A stretch of DNA of 64,000 nt from Chryseobacterium cucumeris (GTDB lineage Bacteria > Bacteroidota > Bacteroidia > Flavobacteriales > Weeksellaceae), in the NCBI RefSeq assembly GCF_016775705.1, contig NZ_CP068760.1, forward strand, positions 1,488,001 to 1,552,000, in the 5' to 3' direction. Positions 1 to 9,060 of the stretch are shown here, piece after piece. Numbering within the stretch: position 1 is the stretch's first letter; each line of letters begins with the position of its first letter. Both the position numbers and the translations under genes were made by a program. Below the pieces are notes generated by a model, which was given only the letters and a program-made list of their open reading frames with translations, made no database searches and had not been told where the DNA came from.

Positions 1-126
1 CCCTAGGAATCTAAATACAAAACTTTAAAAACAGCGTAGAGATTCCTGCGGAATTACAGAGTTGTCAATAGAAATCTTGTAAGTAAAATAGTTAAAGGCC
101 GATAATCATTAATACAAATGCCATGA

Positions 127-888
127 TTACAAATGAAAACTCCTCGGATCCGGATATTGAAATGTATACTCCAGTTCTGAAATGAGTTTTGAAGACATTA
201 CTTTCTTCCCTTTCACTTCAAACTCTTCTTCATCAAGTAGATTTTTCTGTGCGTTAATCACCTGACTTTTCGCAGGATGTACAGGAGCCGTAACATTATA
301 AAGTTTTGATTCACTTTTCTGTTCAATCATTTCTGAGATAATCCTGCTGATATCAGCATAATGAATATGATTTACCGCATGGTCCAGATTACCTACATTA
401 TAATTTTTTAAAAGTCTGTTATCTCCCATCAACCCTCCAAGTCTCAGAATATTCAGTTGGGGATATTTATTTCTCAACATTCTTTCGCCTGATATTTTCT
501 CCAAAGGGACATCTTCTTCTGTAAATTCTTTAGCAATATCGGGATAAACACCTGTAGAACTCATCAGAAACATCTGCCCTTTAAAGTCTCCTATAAAAGC
601 TGACAAATTCTGAATCCTGTTATACAATGAGCTTACACAACAGCTTTTTTCAGAAACAGGAATTGTAATAATCAGAACATCCATATTTTTAATTTCCTCC
701 CATTGGGAAAAAGATTCTGTCAACTGATAATCTGGGAAAGAAGCTATTACAGCAGTGATTCCTCTATTATTGAGATCTTCTGCTTTATTTTCCGTTGTGG
801 TTGTTGCGGACAGATTATATTTTCCGGATAAGGAAGATGCAAGTCTCTCTCCCAGCCAGCCATAGCCGATAATTCCTATTTTCTTCAT
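127..888 (-). CDS. NAD(P)-binding Rossmann-fold protein (YeeZ-like extended SDR)
   Basis: The protein has 253 residues and opens with a dinucleotide-binding glycine motif (GYGWLGERLA, about residues 8-17). It then follows the pattern of atypical short-chain dehydrogenase/epimerase proteins of the YeeZ type: an SSTGVYP segment near residue 110 and an HIHYADI segment near 175. The classical YxxxK catalytic pair is not evident, so the reaction and substrate cannot be named. It has no signal peptide and should be cytoplasmic. The start is supported by a TATTTTTG promoter-like element (922-929) about 35 bases upstream. The next gene, tag, lies upstream on the same strand after a 50-base gap, so co-transcription is possible. 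The family assignment is reasonable; the substrate is unknown. Confidence 0.75.
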   Translation of the reverse strand: MKKIGIIGYGWLGERLASSLSGKYNLSATTTTENKAEDLNNRGITAVIASFPDYQLTESFSQWEEIKNMDVLIITIPVSEKSCCVSSLYNRIQNLSAFIGDFKGQMFLMSSTGVYPDIAKEFTEEDVPLEKISGERMLRNKYPQLNILRLGGLMGDNRLLKNYNVGNLDHAVNHIHYADISRIISEMIEQKSESKLYNVTAPVHPAKSQVINAQKNLLDEEEFEVKGKKVMSSKLISELEYTFQYPDPRSFHL

Positions 889-921
889 ATTTCAACAGAG
901 GTTTTCACTTTTTTGATGATA

Positions 922-929
922 CAAAAATA
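922..929 (-). promoter_or_regulatory. Bacteroidota -7 element before the Rossmann-fold gene
   Basis: The minus strand reads TATTTTTG, matching the Bacteroidota -7 consensus TAnnTTTG. It ends 34 bases before the start at 888. No clear -33 element was recognised. Confidence 0.35.
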
Positions 930-940
930 TCAATAAGTTA

Positions 941-1498
941 TCATTTTCTTATAAAACAGCTTTTTAAATGATCATTAATCATTCCGGTGGCCTGCATATG
1001 AGCATACATTACTGTAGAACCAACAAATTTGAATCCTCTTTTTTTAAGGTCTTTAGAGACGAGATCGGAAATCTCTGTTGTGGCAGGAACATCAGACAAT
1101 TTTTCGGGTTTGTTATCGATTGGCTTTCCATCTACAAAACCCCAGATATAGTTGGAAAAGCTTCCAAACTCTTTCTGAACTTCCATAAATCTTTGAGCAT
1201 TGGTAACCGCTGCAAGAATTTTAAGTCTGTTTCTTATAATTCCTGGGTTGTTCATTAATTCTTCAATCTTTTTATCAGAATAGGCAGCTACTTTTTTATA
1301 ATCAAAATGATCAAAGGCCTTCCTGAAATTTTCCCTTTTGGATAAAATGGTATACCAGCTCAGGCCGGCCTGAAAGCACTCCAGAATCAGGAACTCAAAT
1401 ATTGTTTCATCATCATAAACAGGTCTTCCCCATTCTTCATCATGATACTTTCTGTAGAGATCATCTTTTTCGCACCAGCCACAGCGGATTTTTTCCAT
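941..1498 (-). CDS. tag: DNA-3-methyladenine glycosylase I
   Basis: This base-excision repair enzyme removes 3-methyladenine from alkylated DNA. The 185-residue length is normal for TAG. The N-terminus carries RCGWC and YHDEEWG, which place the family zinc ligands at C6 and H19. The C-terminal NDHLKSC supplies the other two (about H177 and C181). E40 in the ECFQAGLSW segment sits at the position of the conserved acidic residue of the alkylbase pocket. All zinc-site residues are present, so the enzyme should be active. It precedes the Rossmann-fold gene on the same strand. The assignment is secure. Confidence 0.95.
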   Translation of the reverse strand: MEKIRCGWCEKDDLYRKYHDEEWGRPVYDDETIFEFLILECFQAGLSWYTILSKRENFRKAFDHFDYKKVAAYSDKKIEELMNNPGIIRNRLKILAAVTNAQRFMEVQKEFGSFSNYIWGFVDGKPIDNKPEKLSDVPATTEISDLVSKDLKKRGFKFVGSTVMYAHMQATGMINDHLKSCFIRK

Positions 1499-1637
1499 AA
1501 TTATGATATTTTACAGGTTAAAGTTACTATTGATTTTGAAAAGTATAACAAAATATTATGAAAAGTTTAACAATGACCTTCAGTTTTAGGAATGGTTATT
1601 GTTTAATTAGTATTACCAAATTAAAATTTATACTATT

Positions 1638-1937
1638 ATGAACAATTCAGAGTACAACAAAGCGGAAAATGCAGTAAACAATGTAGAAAATTCTTTACAG
1701 AATGCAACGGACAAAGCCAAATGGAAAATCGATGAATTGGCAGATAAGGCTAAAGATTATATTAATGAGAAAAGGAATAATGATCAGGAAGCAAGCCAGG
1801 AAGACTGGCTAGACAGGGTAAAAGCTAATGTATCCGATGCCTGGGAAGATATTAAGGATAAAGCAGATGAGGCATGGGAAAAAACCAAAGATGCGGCGGA
1901 AGATGTAAAGGCAGAATGGAATAAGAAAACCAATTAG
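1638..1937 (+). CDS. Small hydrophilic amphipathic-helix protein (LEA/YtxH-like)
   Basis: This 99-residue protein has no signal peptide, no membrane segment and no cysteine. It is very rich in Lys, Glu, Asp, Ala and Asn and contains repeated 11-residue-like helical patterns (KDKADEAWEKTKDAAEDVKA, about residues 73-92). That composition resembles late-embryogenesis-abundant or YtxH/CsbD-type stress proteins, but no catalytic motif is present, so a role in desiccation or general stress is only inferred. It is a single-gene unit: a clear intrinsic terminator follows at 1967-2003, and fabI has its own promoter downstream. Coding potential is supported by the uninterrupted frame and the typical Bacteroidota composition. 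Confidence 0.65.
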   Translation: MNNSEYNKAENAVNNVENSLQNATDKAKWKIDELADKAKDYINEKRNNDQEASQEDWLDRVKANVSDAWEDIKDKADEAWEKTKDAAEDVKAEWNKKTN

Positions 1938-1966
1938 TATTTCAGTCATATAAATATTTTCAATAA

Positions 1967-2003
1967 AATGGAGTCTTAAATTGATAAGGCTCCATTTTTT
2001 ATT
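1967..2003 (+). terminator. Intrinsic terminator after the small stress-type gene
   Basis: An AATGGAG / CTCCATT stem is followed by a run of six T. It lies about 30 bases after the stop codon at 1937. Confidence 0.6.
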
Positions 2004-2025
2004 ATGCCATAAGCACAATTATTGT

Positions 2026-2033
2026 TACATTTG
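2026..2033 (+). promoter_or_regulatory. Bacteroidota -7 element of fabI
   Basis: TACATTTG matches TAnnTTTG and lies 24 bases before the fabI ATG at 2058. This supports that start over the overlapping frame that begins at 1981. Confidence 0.45.
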
Positions 2034-2057
2034 TATTATAATAAACATTAAAAAATT

Positions 2058-2870
2058 ATGTCATACGGTTTACTTAAAGGCAAAAAGGGAATTATTTTTG
2101 GAGCCCTTAATGAACAATCTATCGCATGGAAAGTTGCTGAAAGATGCCATGAGGAAGGTGCTGAATTTATCTTATCTAATGCTCCTATAGCATTAAGAAT
2201 GGGAGAACTTAATGGTTTAGCAGAAAAAACAGGTTCTGAAGTAATAGGTGCTGATGCTACTTCTGTAGAAGATCTTGAAAAACTTTTTGATGCCGCTGTT
2301 GCAAAATTTGGAAAAATCGACTTTATCCTTCACTCTATCGGTATGTCTATCAACGTAAGAAAAGGAAAACACTATACAGAAATGAATTACGACTGGTTGG
2401 AAAAAGGCTGGGATATTTCCGCTGTTTCTTTCCATAAAGTAATGCGTGTAGCATGGGAAAAAGACTGTATGAACGAATGGGGAAGCATTTTGGCGCTTAC
2501 TTATATTGCAGCTCAGAGAACATTCCCGGATTACAACGATATGTCTGATAACAAAGCGTACCTTGAAAGTATTGCAAGAACTTTCGGAAACTACTGGGGA
2601 GAAAGAAAAGTACGTGTAAATACAGTTTCTCAGTCTCCTACAATGACTACTGCCGGAAGCGGTGTGAAAGGTTTCGGAGGATTCCTTGGATATGCAGAAG
2701 ATATGTCTCCACTGGGAAATGCTACTGCTCTTGAATGTGCAGACTACTGTGTAACGTTATTCTCTGATCTTACTAAAAAGGTAACGATGCAGAACCTGTT
2801 CCATGACGGAGGTTTCAGCAGCTCAGGAGTTACTCAGAAAGTGATCAGTAAATATGACGCTGAAAAATAA
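2058..2870 (+). CDS. fabI: Enoyl-[acyl-carrier-protein] reductase (NADH)
   Basis: FabI catalyses the last step of each fatty-acid elongation cycle, reducing trans-2-enoyl-ACP with NADH. The 270-residue protein is a divergent short-chain dehydrogenase. The cofactor loop GIIFGALNEQSIAW lies at residues 11-24. The FabI-specific Tyr-x6-Lys pair is Y159/K166, within a DYNDMSDNK segment. LHSIGMS near residue 91 is also characteristic. The gene is monocistronic, with its own -7 element (2026-2033) and a strong terminator (2904-2936). Residue matches to the family are extensive and the call is secure. Confidence 0.96.
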   Translation: MSYGLLKGKKGIIFGALNEQSIAWKVAERCHEEGAEFILSNAPIALRMGELNGLAEKTGSEVIGADATSVEDLEKLFDAAVAKFGKIDFILHSIGMSINVRKGKHYTEMNYDWLEKGWDISAVSFHKVMRVAWEKDCMNEWGSILALTYIAAQRTFPDYNDMSDNKAYLESIARTFGNYWGERKVRVNTVSQSPTMTTAGSGVKGFGGFLGYAEDMSPLGNATALECADYCVTLFSDLTKKVTMQNLFHDGGFSSSGVTQKVISKYDAEK

Positions 2871-2903
2871 TGAACTGATAAAGTTTCATTTACAATACAT
2901 AAG

Positions 2904-2936
2904 ACCCATGAAGTTTTTTCATGGGTTTTCTATTTT
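2904..2936 (+). terminator. Intrinsic terminator of fabI
   Basis: The stem ACCCATGAA / TTCATGGGT is followed by TTTTCTATTTTT, about 34 bases after the fabI stop. Confidence 0.75.
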
Positions 2937-2949
2937 TATCATCTGAAGA

Positions 2950-2987
2950 CAAATAAAAATCCGGCGGCCTCAAAGAGGCCGCCGGAT
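2950..2987 (-). terminator. Intrinsic terminator of the glucan-utilisation operon
   Basis: A 13-bp perfect G/C-rich stem (2959-2971 with 2975-2987) has a 3-base loop. On the minus strand it is followed by TTTTTATTTG. It closes the susC-to-GH30 operon about 27 bases beyond its last stop codon. Confidence 0.8.
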
Positions 2988-3013
2988 CTGTCAAAAATAA
3001 TATTAATATGATA

Positions 3014-4453
3014 TTACAAAATTACGGTCTGTATAGAGTGCGCAGGAGCATTCAGTTTGGCAGCCATACCTTCTATCCATAGATTCGTTTCAATATCATT
3101 GTCTGAATCGTTCATGATAACGGTTACCAGCTGGCCGTTTTCATTCATAAAAGCAGAAGATGTAAGCGCTGCTCTGTTGGAAGAGCTTCCGATTCTCTGC
3201 GCATTGGGTTTGATATATTTTGAAACATGGCCTATATAATAGTATTCATAGGTATAGAAAACCTCACCGGTTTTGGTATCTGCAATAATCGGGGCAAAGC
3301 AGAAGTTTCCCTTATGGTTAGGTCCTCCGGTTTCATCCAATAGAATATTCCAGTCAGTCCATAAAGCATTTCCTTTGTTAAAATCGTTCAGCATATTTTT
3401 GCTGTAAAGTTCCCCCAGACTTACATCATAGATTTTATCCATATTGAACTGTTCTTTACATCCTTCCGTAAAAGCCAGGAATTTATCAGGAAATGCTCTG
3501 TGTGTTTCTGCCAGATTGTCAAAAAGCTGCGTTTTATTATTCCATGTTTCATACCAGTGATACCCAATACCGCTGGCATATTTTGAGGTTTCAGGATCAC
3601 TTAATGTAGTGGTTGCTCTTTGATAAATAAGGTCTCTGTTGTGGTCCCAGATCATAACTTTTTTATCTTTGTAACCGTTTTTCCAAAGCGTTGGCCCCAG
3701 GTTCTTTTTCAGGAATTCTCCTTCTTCTTCGGCAGTATAGATGCATGATTCCCAGCTTTGGGTAGCCATTGGTTCATTCTGAACGGTTAACCCCCAGATG
3801 TTGATTCCTCTCTTTTCGTATTCTTTGATGAATTTGATATAATAATCTGCCCATGTCTGGTAGTATTGATTTTCCAATCTTCCTCCTTTGTACAAACTTT
3901 TGTTGGATTTCATCCAGGCTGGCGGGCTCCAAGGCGAGAAATAGAATGTGAAGTTATTACCAATGGCTTTCTGAGCTTCTTTAATCATCGGAATTTTATA
4001 CTTCTCATCATGAACAACGTTAAATGTCTTCAGAGAAGTATCATTATCCTCTACATAGGTATACGAATCGCTGGAGAAATCACAGGAATTCATATTGGTA
4101 CGAACCACTGTGTATCCCAATCCGTTTTTTCCGAAATAAGCATCCAGAATTTCTTTCTGCTTATTCTTTGGCATTTTATAAAAAGTCTCTGCTGAAGCGT
4201 CTGTAATAGCACCTCCGATTCCTATCAGTTTCTGATATTTAAAACGGGGAGCCACAAAAATACAGGCCTCAGTTTCTTTAGGCTGTCCGAACTGTTCAAA
4301 TGTAACGGTTCCTTTATCCGCCATCTTCTCATTCACTTTCGAGTTGGTAAGGATTACTTTAGCTGTTTTTCCTGCATTCTTCTTCCAGTAATTCTGAGCA
4401 TTAACATTGATGAAAACGCCTACTACAAAACAACTTACAATTAATTTTCTCAT
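3014..4453 (-). CDS. Glycoside hydrolase family 30 (probable beta-1,6-glucanase or glucosidase), secreted
   Basis: The 479-residue protein has a Sec signal peptide (cleavage likely after VNA, about residue 19). A GH30 TIM barrel follows, with a C-terminal beta domain carrying the typical SSNRAAL and ENGQLVTVIMN segments. The acid/base is E227 in TVQNEP, the nucleophile is E330 in AFTEG, and the FSPWSPPAWMK segment sits at about 172-182. GH30 enzymes of this type in Bacteroidota glucan loci usually attack beta-1,6-glucosidic bonds. It is the last gene of the operon, just before a strong terminator. A second, divergent GH30 lies in the same operon (7633-9057), implying complementary endo/exo or surface/periplasm roles. 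The exact linkage is inferred from context. Confidence 0.88.
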   Translation of the reverse strand: MRKLIVSCFVVGVFINVNAQNYWKKNAGKTAKVILTNSKVNEKMADKGTVTFEQFGQPKETEACIFVAPRFKYQKLIGIGGAITDASAETFYKMPKNKQKEILDAYFGKNGLGYTVVRTNMNSCDFSSDSYTYVEDNDTSLKTFNVVHDEKYKIPMIKEAQKAIGNNFTFYFSPWSPPAWMKSNKSLYKGGRLENQYYQTWADYYIKFIKEYEKRGINIWGLTVQNEPMATQSWESCIYTAEEEGEFLKKNLGPTLWKNGYKDKKVMIWDHNRDLIYQRATTTLSDPETSKYASGIGYHWYETWNNKTQLFDNLAETHRAFPDKFLAFTEGCKEQFNMDKIYDVSLGELYSKNMLNDFNKGNALWTDWNILLDETGGPNHKGNFCFAPIIADTKTGEVFYTYEYYYIGHVSKYIKPNAQRIGSSSNRAALTSSAFMNENGQLVTVIMNDSDNDIETNLWIEGMAAKLNAPAHSIQTVIL

Positions 4454-4493
4454 GATTTTTTCTGTTTCCGGACCCTTCTGGTCCTCATTTTCA

Positions 4494-5303
4494 TTATTTA
4501 TTTTGATAGACTCTTACGTAGTCTATATAATACTTCTGTGGAAATACAGCATCATCAATGCCTTCTTTCCCACCCCAAAATCCACCTACTGCCAGATTTA
4601 AAATGATAAAGTAAGGTCTGTCAAAAGGCCATGCTTCATCGTTTTTCTCTCTGTTCACATACGTGAAAAATTTTTTATCATCTACATAAACATCAATCTT
4701 TTCAGGAGTCCAGTCTGCCTTATAGACATGGAATTTTTCGCTGGCATCTTTTACAAACAAGGTATCTGTTTTCTGTGTTCCCTGGATATGGTTGTATTTT
4801 TTGGTGTGAACAGAAGCATGTATAAATCCCTGATTGTATCCTACATGTTCCATAATATCCAGTTCACCGTCATCCGGCCATTTCTTCATATTTTCACTCA
4901 TCATCCAGATGGCAGGCCATGTTCCACGTCCTTTGGGAAGCTTTGCTCTAACTTCTACTGTTCCATACTGAAAGGCAAATTTTCCTTTGGTTAAAAGCCT
5001 GGCAGAAGTGTATTTATTATTTTCCCAATTTTCTTTTCTGGCTTCAATGATAAGGTTTCCCTTTTCCATTCTGACATTCTCAGTTCTGTTTTTGGTATAA
5101 AACTGAGCTTCTTCATTTCCAAAACCTCCTCCTCCTACATCGTAATTCCATTTTGATGAATCAGGTAGCCCTTTACCGTTAAACTCATCACTCCATATCA
5201 GCGTTCTGCGGGCTTCAGGTTTTTGCGAAGCGCAATTCAAAACAGTAAGGAAAAAAATTCCTGCTGCGCATATTTTGATGATATTTTTAGCTTTGAGATT
5301 CAT
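4494..5303 (-). CDS. Glycoside hydrolase family 16 endo-beta-1,3-glucanase (laminarinase-like) lipoprotein
   Basis: The 269-residue protein starts with a lipoprotein signal (lipobox ending at C24 in TVLNC), so it is probably anchored in the outer membrane. The GH16 signature ExDxxE is present as GELDIMEHVG, with E147, D149 and E152 as nucleophile, helper and acid/base. WSDEFNG near residue 37 and the C-terminal YIDYVRVYQ strand are also typical. This arrangement, with the extra Met after the Ile, is the beta-bulge form found in laminarinases and lichenases. It should cut internal beta-1,3-glucan bonds at the cell surface and feed oligosaccharides to the SusCD importer. It lies 40 bases from the downstream GH30. 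Confidence 0.9.
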   Translation of the reverse strand: MNLKAKNIIKICAAGIFFLTVLNCASQKPEARRTLIWSDEFNGKGLPDSSKWNYDVGGGGFGNEEAQFYTKNRTENVRMEKGNLIIEARKENWENNKYTSARLLTKGKFAFQYGTVEVRAKLPKGRGTWPAIWMMSENMKKWPDDGELDIMEHVGYNQGFIHASVHTKKYNHIQGTQKTDTLFVKDASEKFHVYKADWTPEKIDVYVDDKKFFTYVNREKNDEAWPFDRPYFIILNLAVGGFWGGKEGIDDAVFPQKYYIDYVRVYQNK

Positions 5304-5360
5304 GCATAAGTAGATTTAAGTTTTGGCTAAAGTCATTTTTTTTCTGACTTTTGATTAAGC

Positions 5361-5382
5361 GGGCTAAAGCCCACTCCTATTG
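5361..5382. repeat. Short intergenic palindrome (GGGCTaaAGCCC class)
   Basis: A GGGCT-aa-AGCCC palindrome is followed by actCCTATTGA, in the 97-base gap between the GH16 and GH3 genes. The same core and tail recur at 33786-33811. It is a REP-like interspersed element and might attenuate the operon at this point. Confidence 0.5.
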
Positions 5383-5400
5383 AATTGAATTGAATTCAAT

Positions 5401-7623
5401 TTATTTTGTCCAGGTGATTCTTTTGGTCTGAACATGTTGAGAATCCGTCCCGACCATAATGTCAAATTCCCCGCCTTCCCAATCAAAATTCAAGTTATCA
5501 TCATAGAATTTCAGATCTTCGGGAGTCAGTTTAAAATCGATCTTTTTGCTTTCTCCTTTTTTGATGAATACTTTCTGGAAGCCTTTCAATTCTTTTACCG
5601 GTCTGACTACTTTCCCGAAAAGATCCCTGATATACAGCTGTACCACTTCTTCTCCGTCATATTTTCCTGTGTTGGAAACCGTAACGCTGATATTCAAGGT
5701 CTGATTTCCTGTAAGGTTTGTGGAATTTAAAACCATATCAGAATATTTGAAATCCGTATAGCTTAAACCATATCCAAATGGGTATTTGGGATCATTATCA
5801 AGATCTATATACGCGGAAACATAGTTTCTGTCTGTATTATTTTTTGCTGGTCTTCCTGTATTGTAATGATTGTAGTACACAGGAATCTGACCTTCTGTTC
5901 TTGGGAAAGTCATTGGAAGCTTTCCACCGGGATTCACTGTCCCGAACAAAACATCTGCAATAGAGTTTCCTGCTTCTGTTCCCAGCCACCATGTGTACAT
6001 AATGGCAGGAATATTGTCTGATGCCCAGTTGAAAATCAGAGGCCTTCCGGCATTGATCATCAGGATGATTGGCTTACCTGTTTTGGCAATTTCTTTCAAT
6101 AAATCTTCCTGAACACCTGTAAAACCAATATTACTTCTGCTTTTTGCTTCTCCACTCATCGCATGGCCTTCACCCAGCGTCATGATGACAACATCTGCTT
6201 TTTTCGCCGTTTCTACTGCTTCGGCAAACTGGCTTTTATTCTGATCGTCAACATTGCAGCCTTTTGCATATAATAAAGTAGCGTTTTTATCCAGCTGGTT
6301 TTTAATTCCGTCAAATTGAGAAACAATTCTTTGGCTGTCATCTTTGAAAGCAACAGACCAGAAACCGTGATTCGCTACCGTTTCTTTCCCGAAAGGACCA
6401 ATCAGCGCAACTGTTTTTACACTTTTCGAAAGCGGAAGAATATTTCCCTGGTTTTTAAGAAGAACAATACTTTTAGAACCGAATTCTCTTCCGAATTTTC
6501 TGTTTCCCTGATTATCGGTCTGTTCTTTTTGTCTTTTCTCATTGCTGAATCTGTAAGGATCATCGAAAAGTCCCATTTCGAATTTCTTGGTTAAAATTCT
6601 ACCCGCTGCATCATCTACCAGTTTTGCATCTACTTTTCCTTCTTTCACCAGTTTTGGAAGCTCTGCCATATACACACGGCTTTCCATATCCATATCACTT
6701 CCACCCTGTATTGCTCTTTCAGCAGCTTCAGCTCCATCTTTGGCATAACCGTGAGGAACCATTTCCCCGATACTTCCCCAGTCTGACACCACAAAACCTT
6801 TATAATTCCATTTTCCTTTTAAGAGGTTTCTCTGTATATATTGGTTGGCCGTTGCAGGAATTCCGTTAATATCATTGAAGGAGTTCATAAAAGTGGCTAC
6901 TCCTGCCTCCGCAGCGGCTTTGAAAGGAGGAAGATAAGTTTCATTCAATTGTCTGAGACTCATATCTACAGAATTGTAATCTCTTCCGCCTACAGCAGCT
7001 CCATATGCCGCGAAATGTTTTGCACAGGCCATCACTGCATCAAGACTTCCCAGACCTCTACCCTGAAATCCTTTAATTCTTGCCAGTCCTATTTTTGTTC
7101 CAAGGTAAGTATCTTCTCCTGAACCTTCCATTACTCTTCCCCATCTCGGATCTCTGGCAATATCCACCATCGGAGCAAACGTCCAGTGAATACCGTAAGC
7201 GGCAGCTTCTGTAGCAGCAATTCTTTCTGATTTTTCAATCATGGCCAGATCCCAACTTGCAGCCTGTCCAAGATTGACAGGGAATGTGGTACGATAGCCA
7301 TGGATAACGTCCTGCCCGAACAATAAAGGAATTTTCAGCCTGGACTGCATGGCCAGTTTCTGAAAAGCTCTGGTTTCTTCAGAACCTGCTACATTCAACA
7401 TGGAACCTACTTTTCCTTTTTTAATTTCTTCTAAAACAGCTGCAGAGTTGGACTGCTGGGGTCCTGTAGCATATTCAAAACCACTATATTGCACCATCTG
7501 CCCTACCTTTTCTTCCAGGGTCATTTTAGACAGCAGCTCTGCTACTTTCTGATCAATGGTCTTCTGTCCGTAAGCATTCAATCCCAATGCAGAAAATGCC
7601 AGTAAGAAATAAACTCTTTTCAT
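5401..7623 (-). CDS. bglX: Glycoside hydrolase family 3 beta-glucosidase, periplasmic
   Basis: This 740-residue enzyme is of the BglX type. It has a signal peptide (cleavage near AYGQ, residue 20), the N-terminal TIM-barrel domain with KHF (202-204) and DPRWGR (158-163), and the nucleophile D281 in GFVVSDWG. The alpha/beta domain and a C-terminal fibronectin-III-like domain (YPFGYGLSYT, then EVVQLYIRD) follow. It should release glucose from beta-linked gluco-oligosaccharides in the periplasm after SusC import. It sits 9 bases from the upstream GH30 gene, so the two are co-transcribed. Length and order are normal for the family; the linkage preference cannot be read from sequence. Confidence 0.92.
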   Translation of the reverse strand: MKRVYFLLAFSALGLNAYGQKTIDQKVAELLSKMTLEEKVGQMVQYSGFEYATGPQQSNSAAVLEEIKKGKVGSMLNVAGSEETRAFQKLAMQSRLKIPLLFGQDVIHGYRTTFPVNLGQAASWDLAMIEKSERIAATEAAAYGIHWTFAPMVDIARDPRWGRVMEGSGEDTYLGTKIGLARIKGFQGRGLGSLDAVMACAKHFAAYGAAVGGRDYNSVDMSLRQLNETYLPPFKAAAEAGVATFMNSFNDINGIPATANQYIQRNLLKGKWNYKGFVVSDWGSIGEMVPHGYAKDGAEAAERAIQGGSDMDMESRVYMAELPKLVKEGKVDAKLVDDAAGRILTKKFEMGLFDDPYRFSNEKRQKEQTDNQGNRKFGREFGSKSIVLLKNQGNILPLSKSVKTVALIGPFGKETVANHGFWSVAFKDDSQRIVSQFDGIKNQLDKNATLLYAKGCNVDDQNKSQFAEAVETAKKADVVIMTLGEGHAMSGEAKSRSNIGFTGVQEDLLKEIAKTGKPIILMINAGRPLIFNWASDNIPAIMYTWWLGTEAGNSIADVLFGTVNPGGKLPMTFPRTEGQIPVYYNHYNTGRPAKNNTDRNYVSAYIDLDNDPKYPFGYGLSYTDFKYSDMVLNSTNLTGNQTLNISVTVSNTGKYDGEEVVQLYIRDLFGKVVRPVKELKGFQKVFIKKGESKKIDFKLTPEDLKFYDDNLNFDWEGGEFDIMVGTDSQHVQTKRITWTK

Positions 7624-7632
7624 AGTATCAAA

Positions 7633-9057
7633 TTAAAAAATATAGGTTGCTGTAGAACGTCCCGAAATTGTTACAGCAGCGGTTTTCCCGGCAAATTTAA
7701 TATTAAAATTTTCATCTGCCTGATTATCGTTCTGCACAATTAAAACTATTTTCCCAAATTGAGTCTTAAAGGCAGCCGTTGAAAGCTTATCAGTCTGAGT
7801 GGAAGCGATACGCTGAGATCCTGCCGGAATAAATTTTGAAGCGTGTGCAATGATATAGTAAGAAACATTTCTGGTGAAATTCTCACTGTCGGAAACCGTT
7901 ATGGCTCCTTTACACTCCGTACATCCGCCATCTGTATGAGGGGCAAATTTTGGATCGTTGGCAAGATTCCATTCCAAAGCTGTTTTGCTCCAGTTTCTCA
8001 TAGAGCCTATGATTACATTTTTCGTATGCCAGTTCAGGTCTTCGGTAAAAGTGCCTTTTGAACCTGTCCATTGTTCAGTAAAGTATAAATTCTTACCCGG
8101 AAAAGCATTATGTACCGTACTTAATGCAGAAATATCGCCTTCGTACAGATGAAAAGCAGATCCATCTATATATTTGCCAGCTTCAGAATCTTTTAAAATA
8201 TCAAGAGCATATTCAGGTTTGTTGCAATTGTGATCATACACAACAATTTTAGTAGTGATTCCGTTGGCTTTAAAAACCGGACCAAGATGGTTCTTAATAA
8301 AATCTCCCTGCTGCTCAGACGGCATATACAAACTTGGATTATTTCCGGGATGTAAAGGTTCATTCTGAGGAGTTACGGCATCAATGGTGATCCCTTCTTT
8401 TTTCATGCCCTGGATATATTTTACAAAATATTGAGCATACGTTCCATAGAATTCAGGCTTTAAACTCCCTCCTTTTGATTTACCGTTGTCTTTCATCCAA
8501 ACCGGAGGAGACCACGGGGCAGCAATGATTTTAATGGAAGGATTAATTGCTAAAATTTCCTTCAACATCCCAATCAAAGCCTTGTCTTTTGCCAGATTGA
8601 ATTTTGAAAGAGAAGGATCAGTCTGTCCTTCAGGCAGATCATCGTACGAGAATACTTCTCCATCAAGATCGGAAGCGCCAATACTCAGTCTTAAATAGCT
8701 GATGGATATTGAATTTTTATCATTTCCAAAAAGTTCGTTAAGCAGTGCTTTTCTTTTGGAAGGCGACAACCGGTTGATTACCTCAACACTTCCTCCTGTT
8801 AATGTATAGCCAAAGCCATCAATATATTGAAACTTTTGAGTATCATCAATTTCAATATTCTGAAAGCTGTTGGAGCTGTTTACAAATTTAACGGAAACCT
8901 GCTGTTGTAATTTTACACTTTCATCCCCTTTTGTAAGCCAGTACTGCACTTCATTTTCTTTATTGGAAGCCACTGAGGTACAAGATAAAGAAAAAAGGGC
9001 CACACCACTAAGCAGTGCGGCACCTCTAAAGAAACTATATAAGTTGTGAAACTTCAT
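7633..9057 (-). CDS. Glycoside hydrolase family 30 lipoprotein (probable endo-beta-1,6-glucanase)
   Basis: The 474-residue protein has a lipoprotein signal with the lipobox Cys at about residue 26 (LFSLSC), consistent with a surface-exposed enzyme. The GH30 core shows APWSPPVWMK (about 180-189), acid/base E233 in TPQNEP and nucleophile E328 in YFTEQW. It resembles the other GH30 of the operon in layout but not closely in sequence, so this is not a recent duplication. It follows susD by 3 bases. In Bacteroides, GH30 lipoproteins beside SusCD cut beta-1,6-glucan at the surface. The same role is inferred here, with the GH16 handling beta-1,3 bonds. Confidence 0.88.
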   Translation of the reverse strand: MKFHNLYSFFRGAALLSGVALFSLSCTSVASNKENEVQYWLTKGDESVKLQQQVSVKFVNSSNSFQNIEIDDTQKFQYIDGFGYTLTGGSVEVINRLSPSKRKALLNELFGNDKNSISISYLRLSIGASDLDGEVFSYDDLPEGQTDPSLSKFNLAKDKALIGMLKEILAINPSIKIIAAPWSPPVWMKDNGKSKGGSLKPEFYGTYAQYFVKYIQGMKKEGITIDAVTPQNEPLHPGNNPSLYMPSEQQGDFIKNHLGPVFKANGITTKIVVYDHNCNKPEYALDILKDSEAGKYIDGSAFHLYEGDISALSTVHNAFPGKNLYFTEQWTGSKGTFTEDLNWHTKNVIIGSMRNWSKTALEWNLANDPKFAPHTDGGCTECKGAITVSDSENFTRNVSYYIIAHASKFIPAGSQRIASTQTDKLSTAAFKTQFGKIVLIVQNDNQADENFNIKFAGKTAAVTISGRSTATYIF

Positions 9058-9060
9058 ATT

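Noticed and set aside
968..1258. 96-residue frame opposite tag
   Set aside because: It is the antisense shadow of the well-supported tag gene.
2950..2990. Perfect 13-bp G/C-rich inverted repeat as a possible mobile-element end
   Set aside because: The T run on the minus strand and its position after the last gene of the glucan operon make it an ordinary terminator.
3014..9057. The two GH30 genes as a recent duplication
   Set aside because: The proteins differ through most of their length and in signal type (soluble against lipoprotein); only catalytic segments match.
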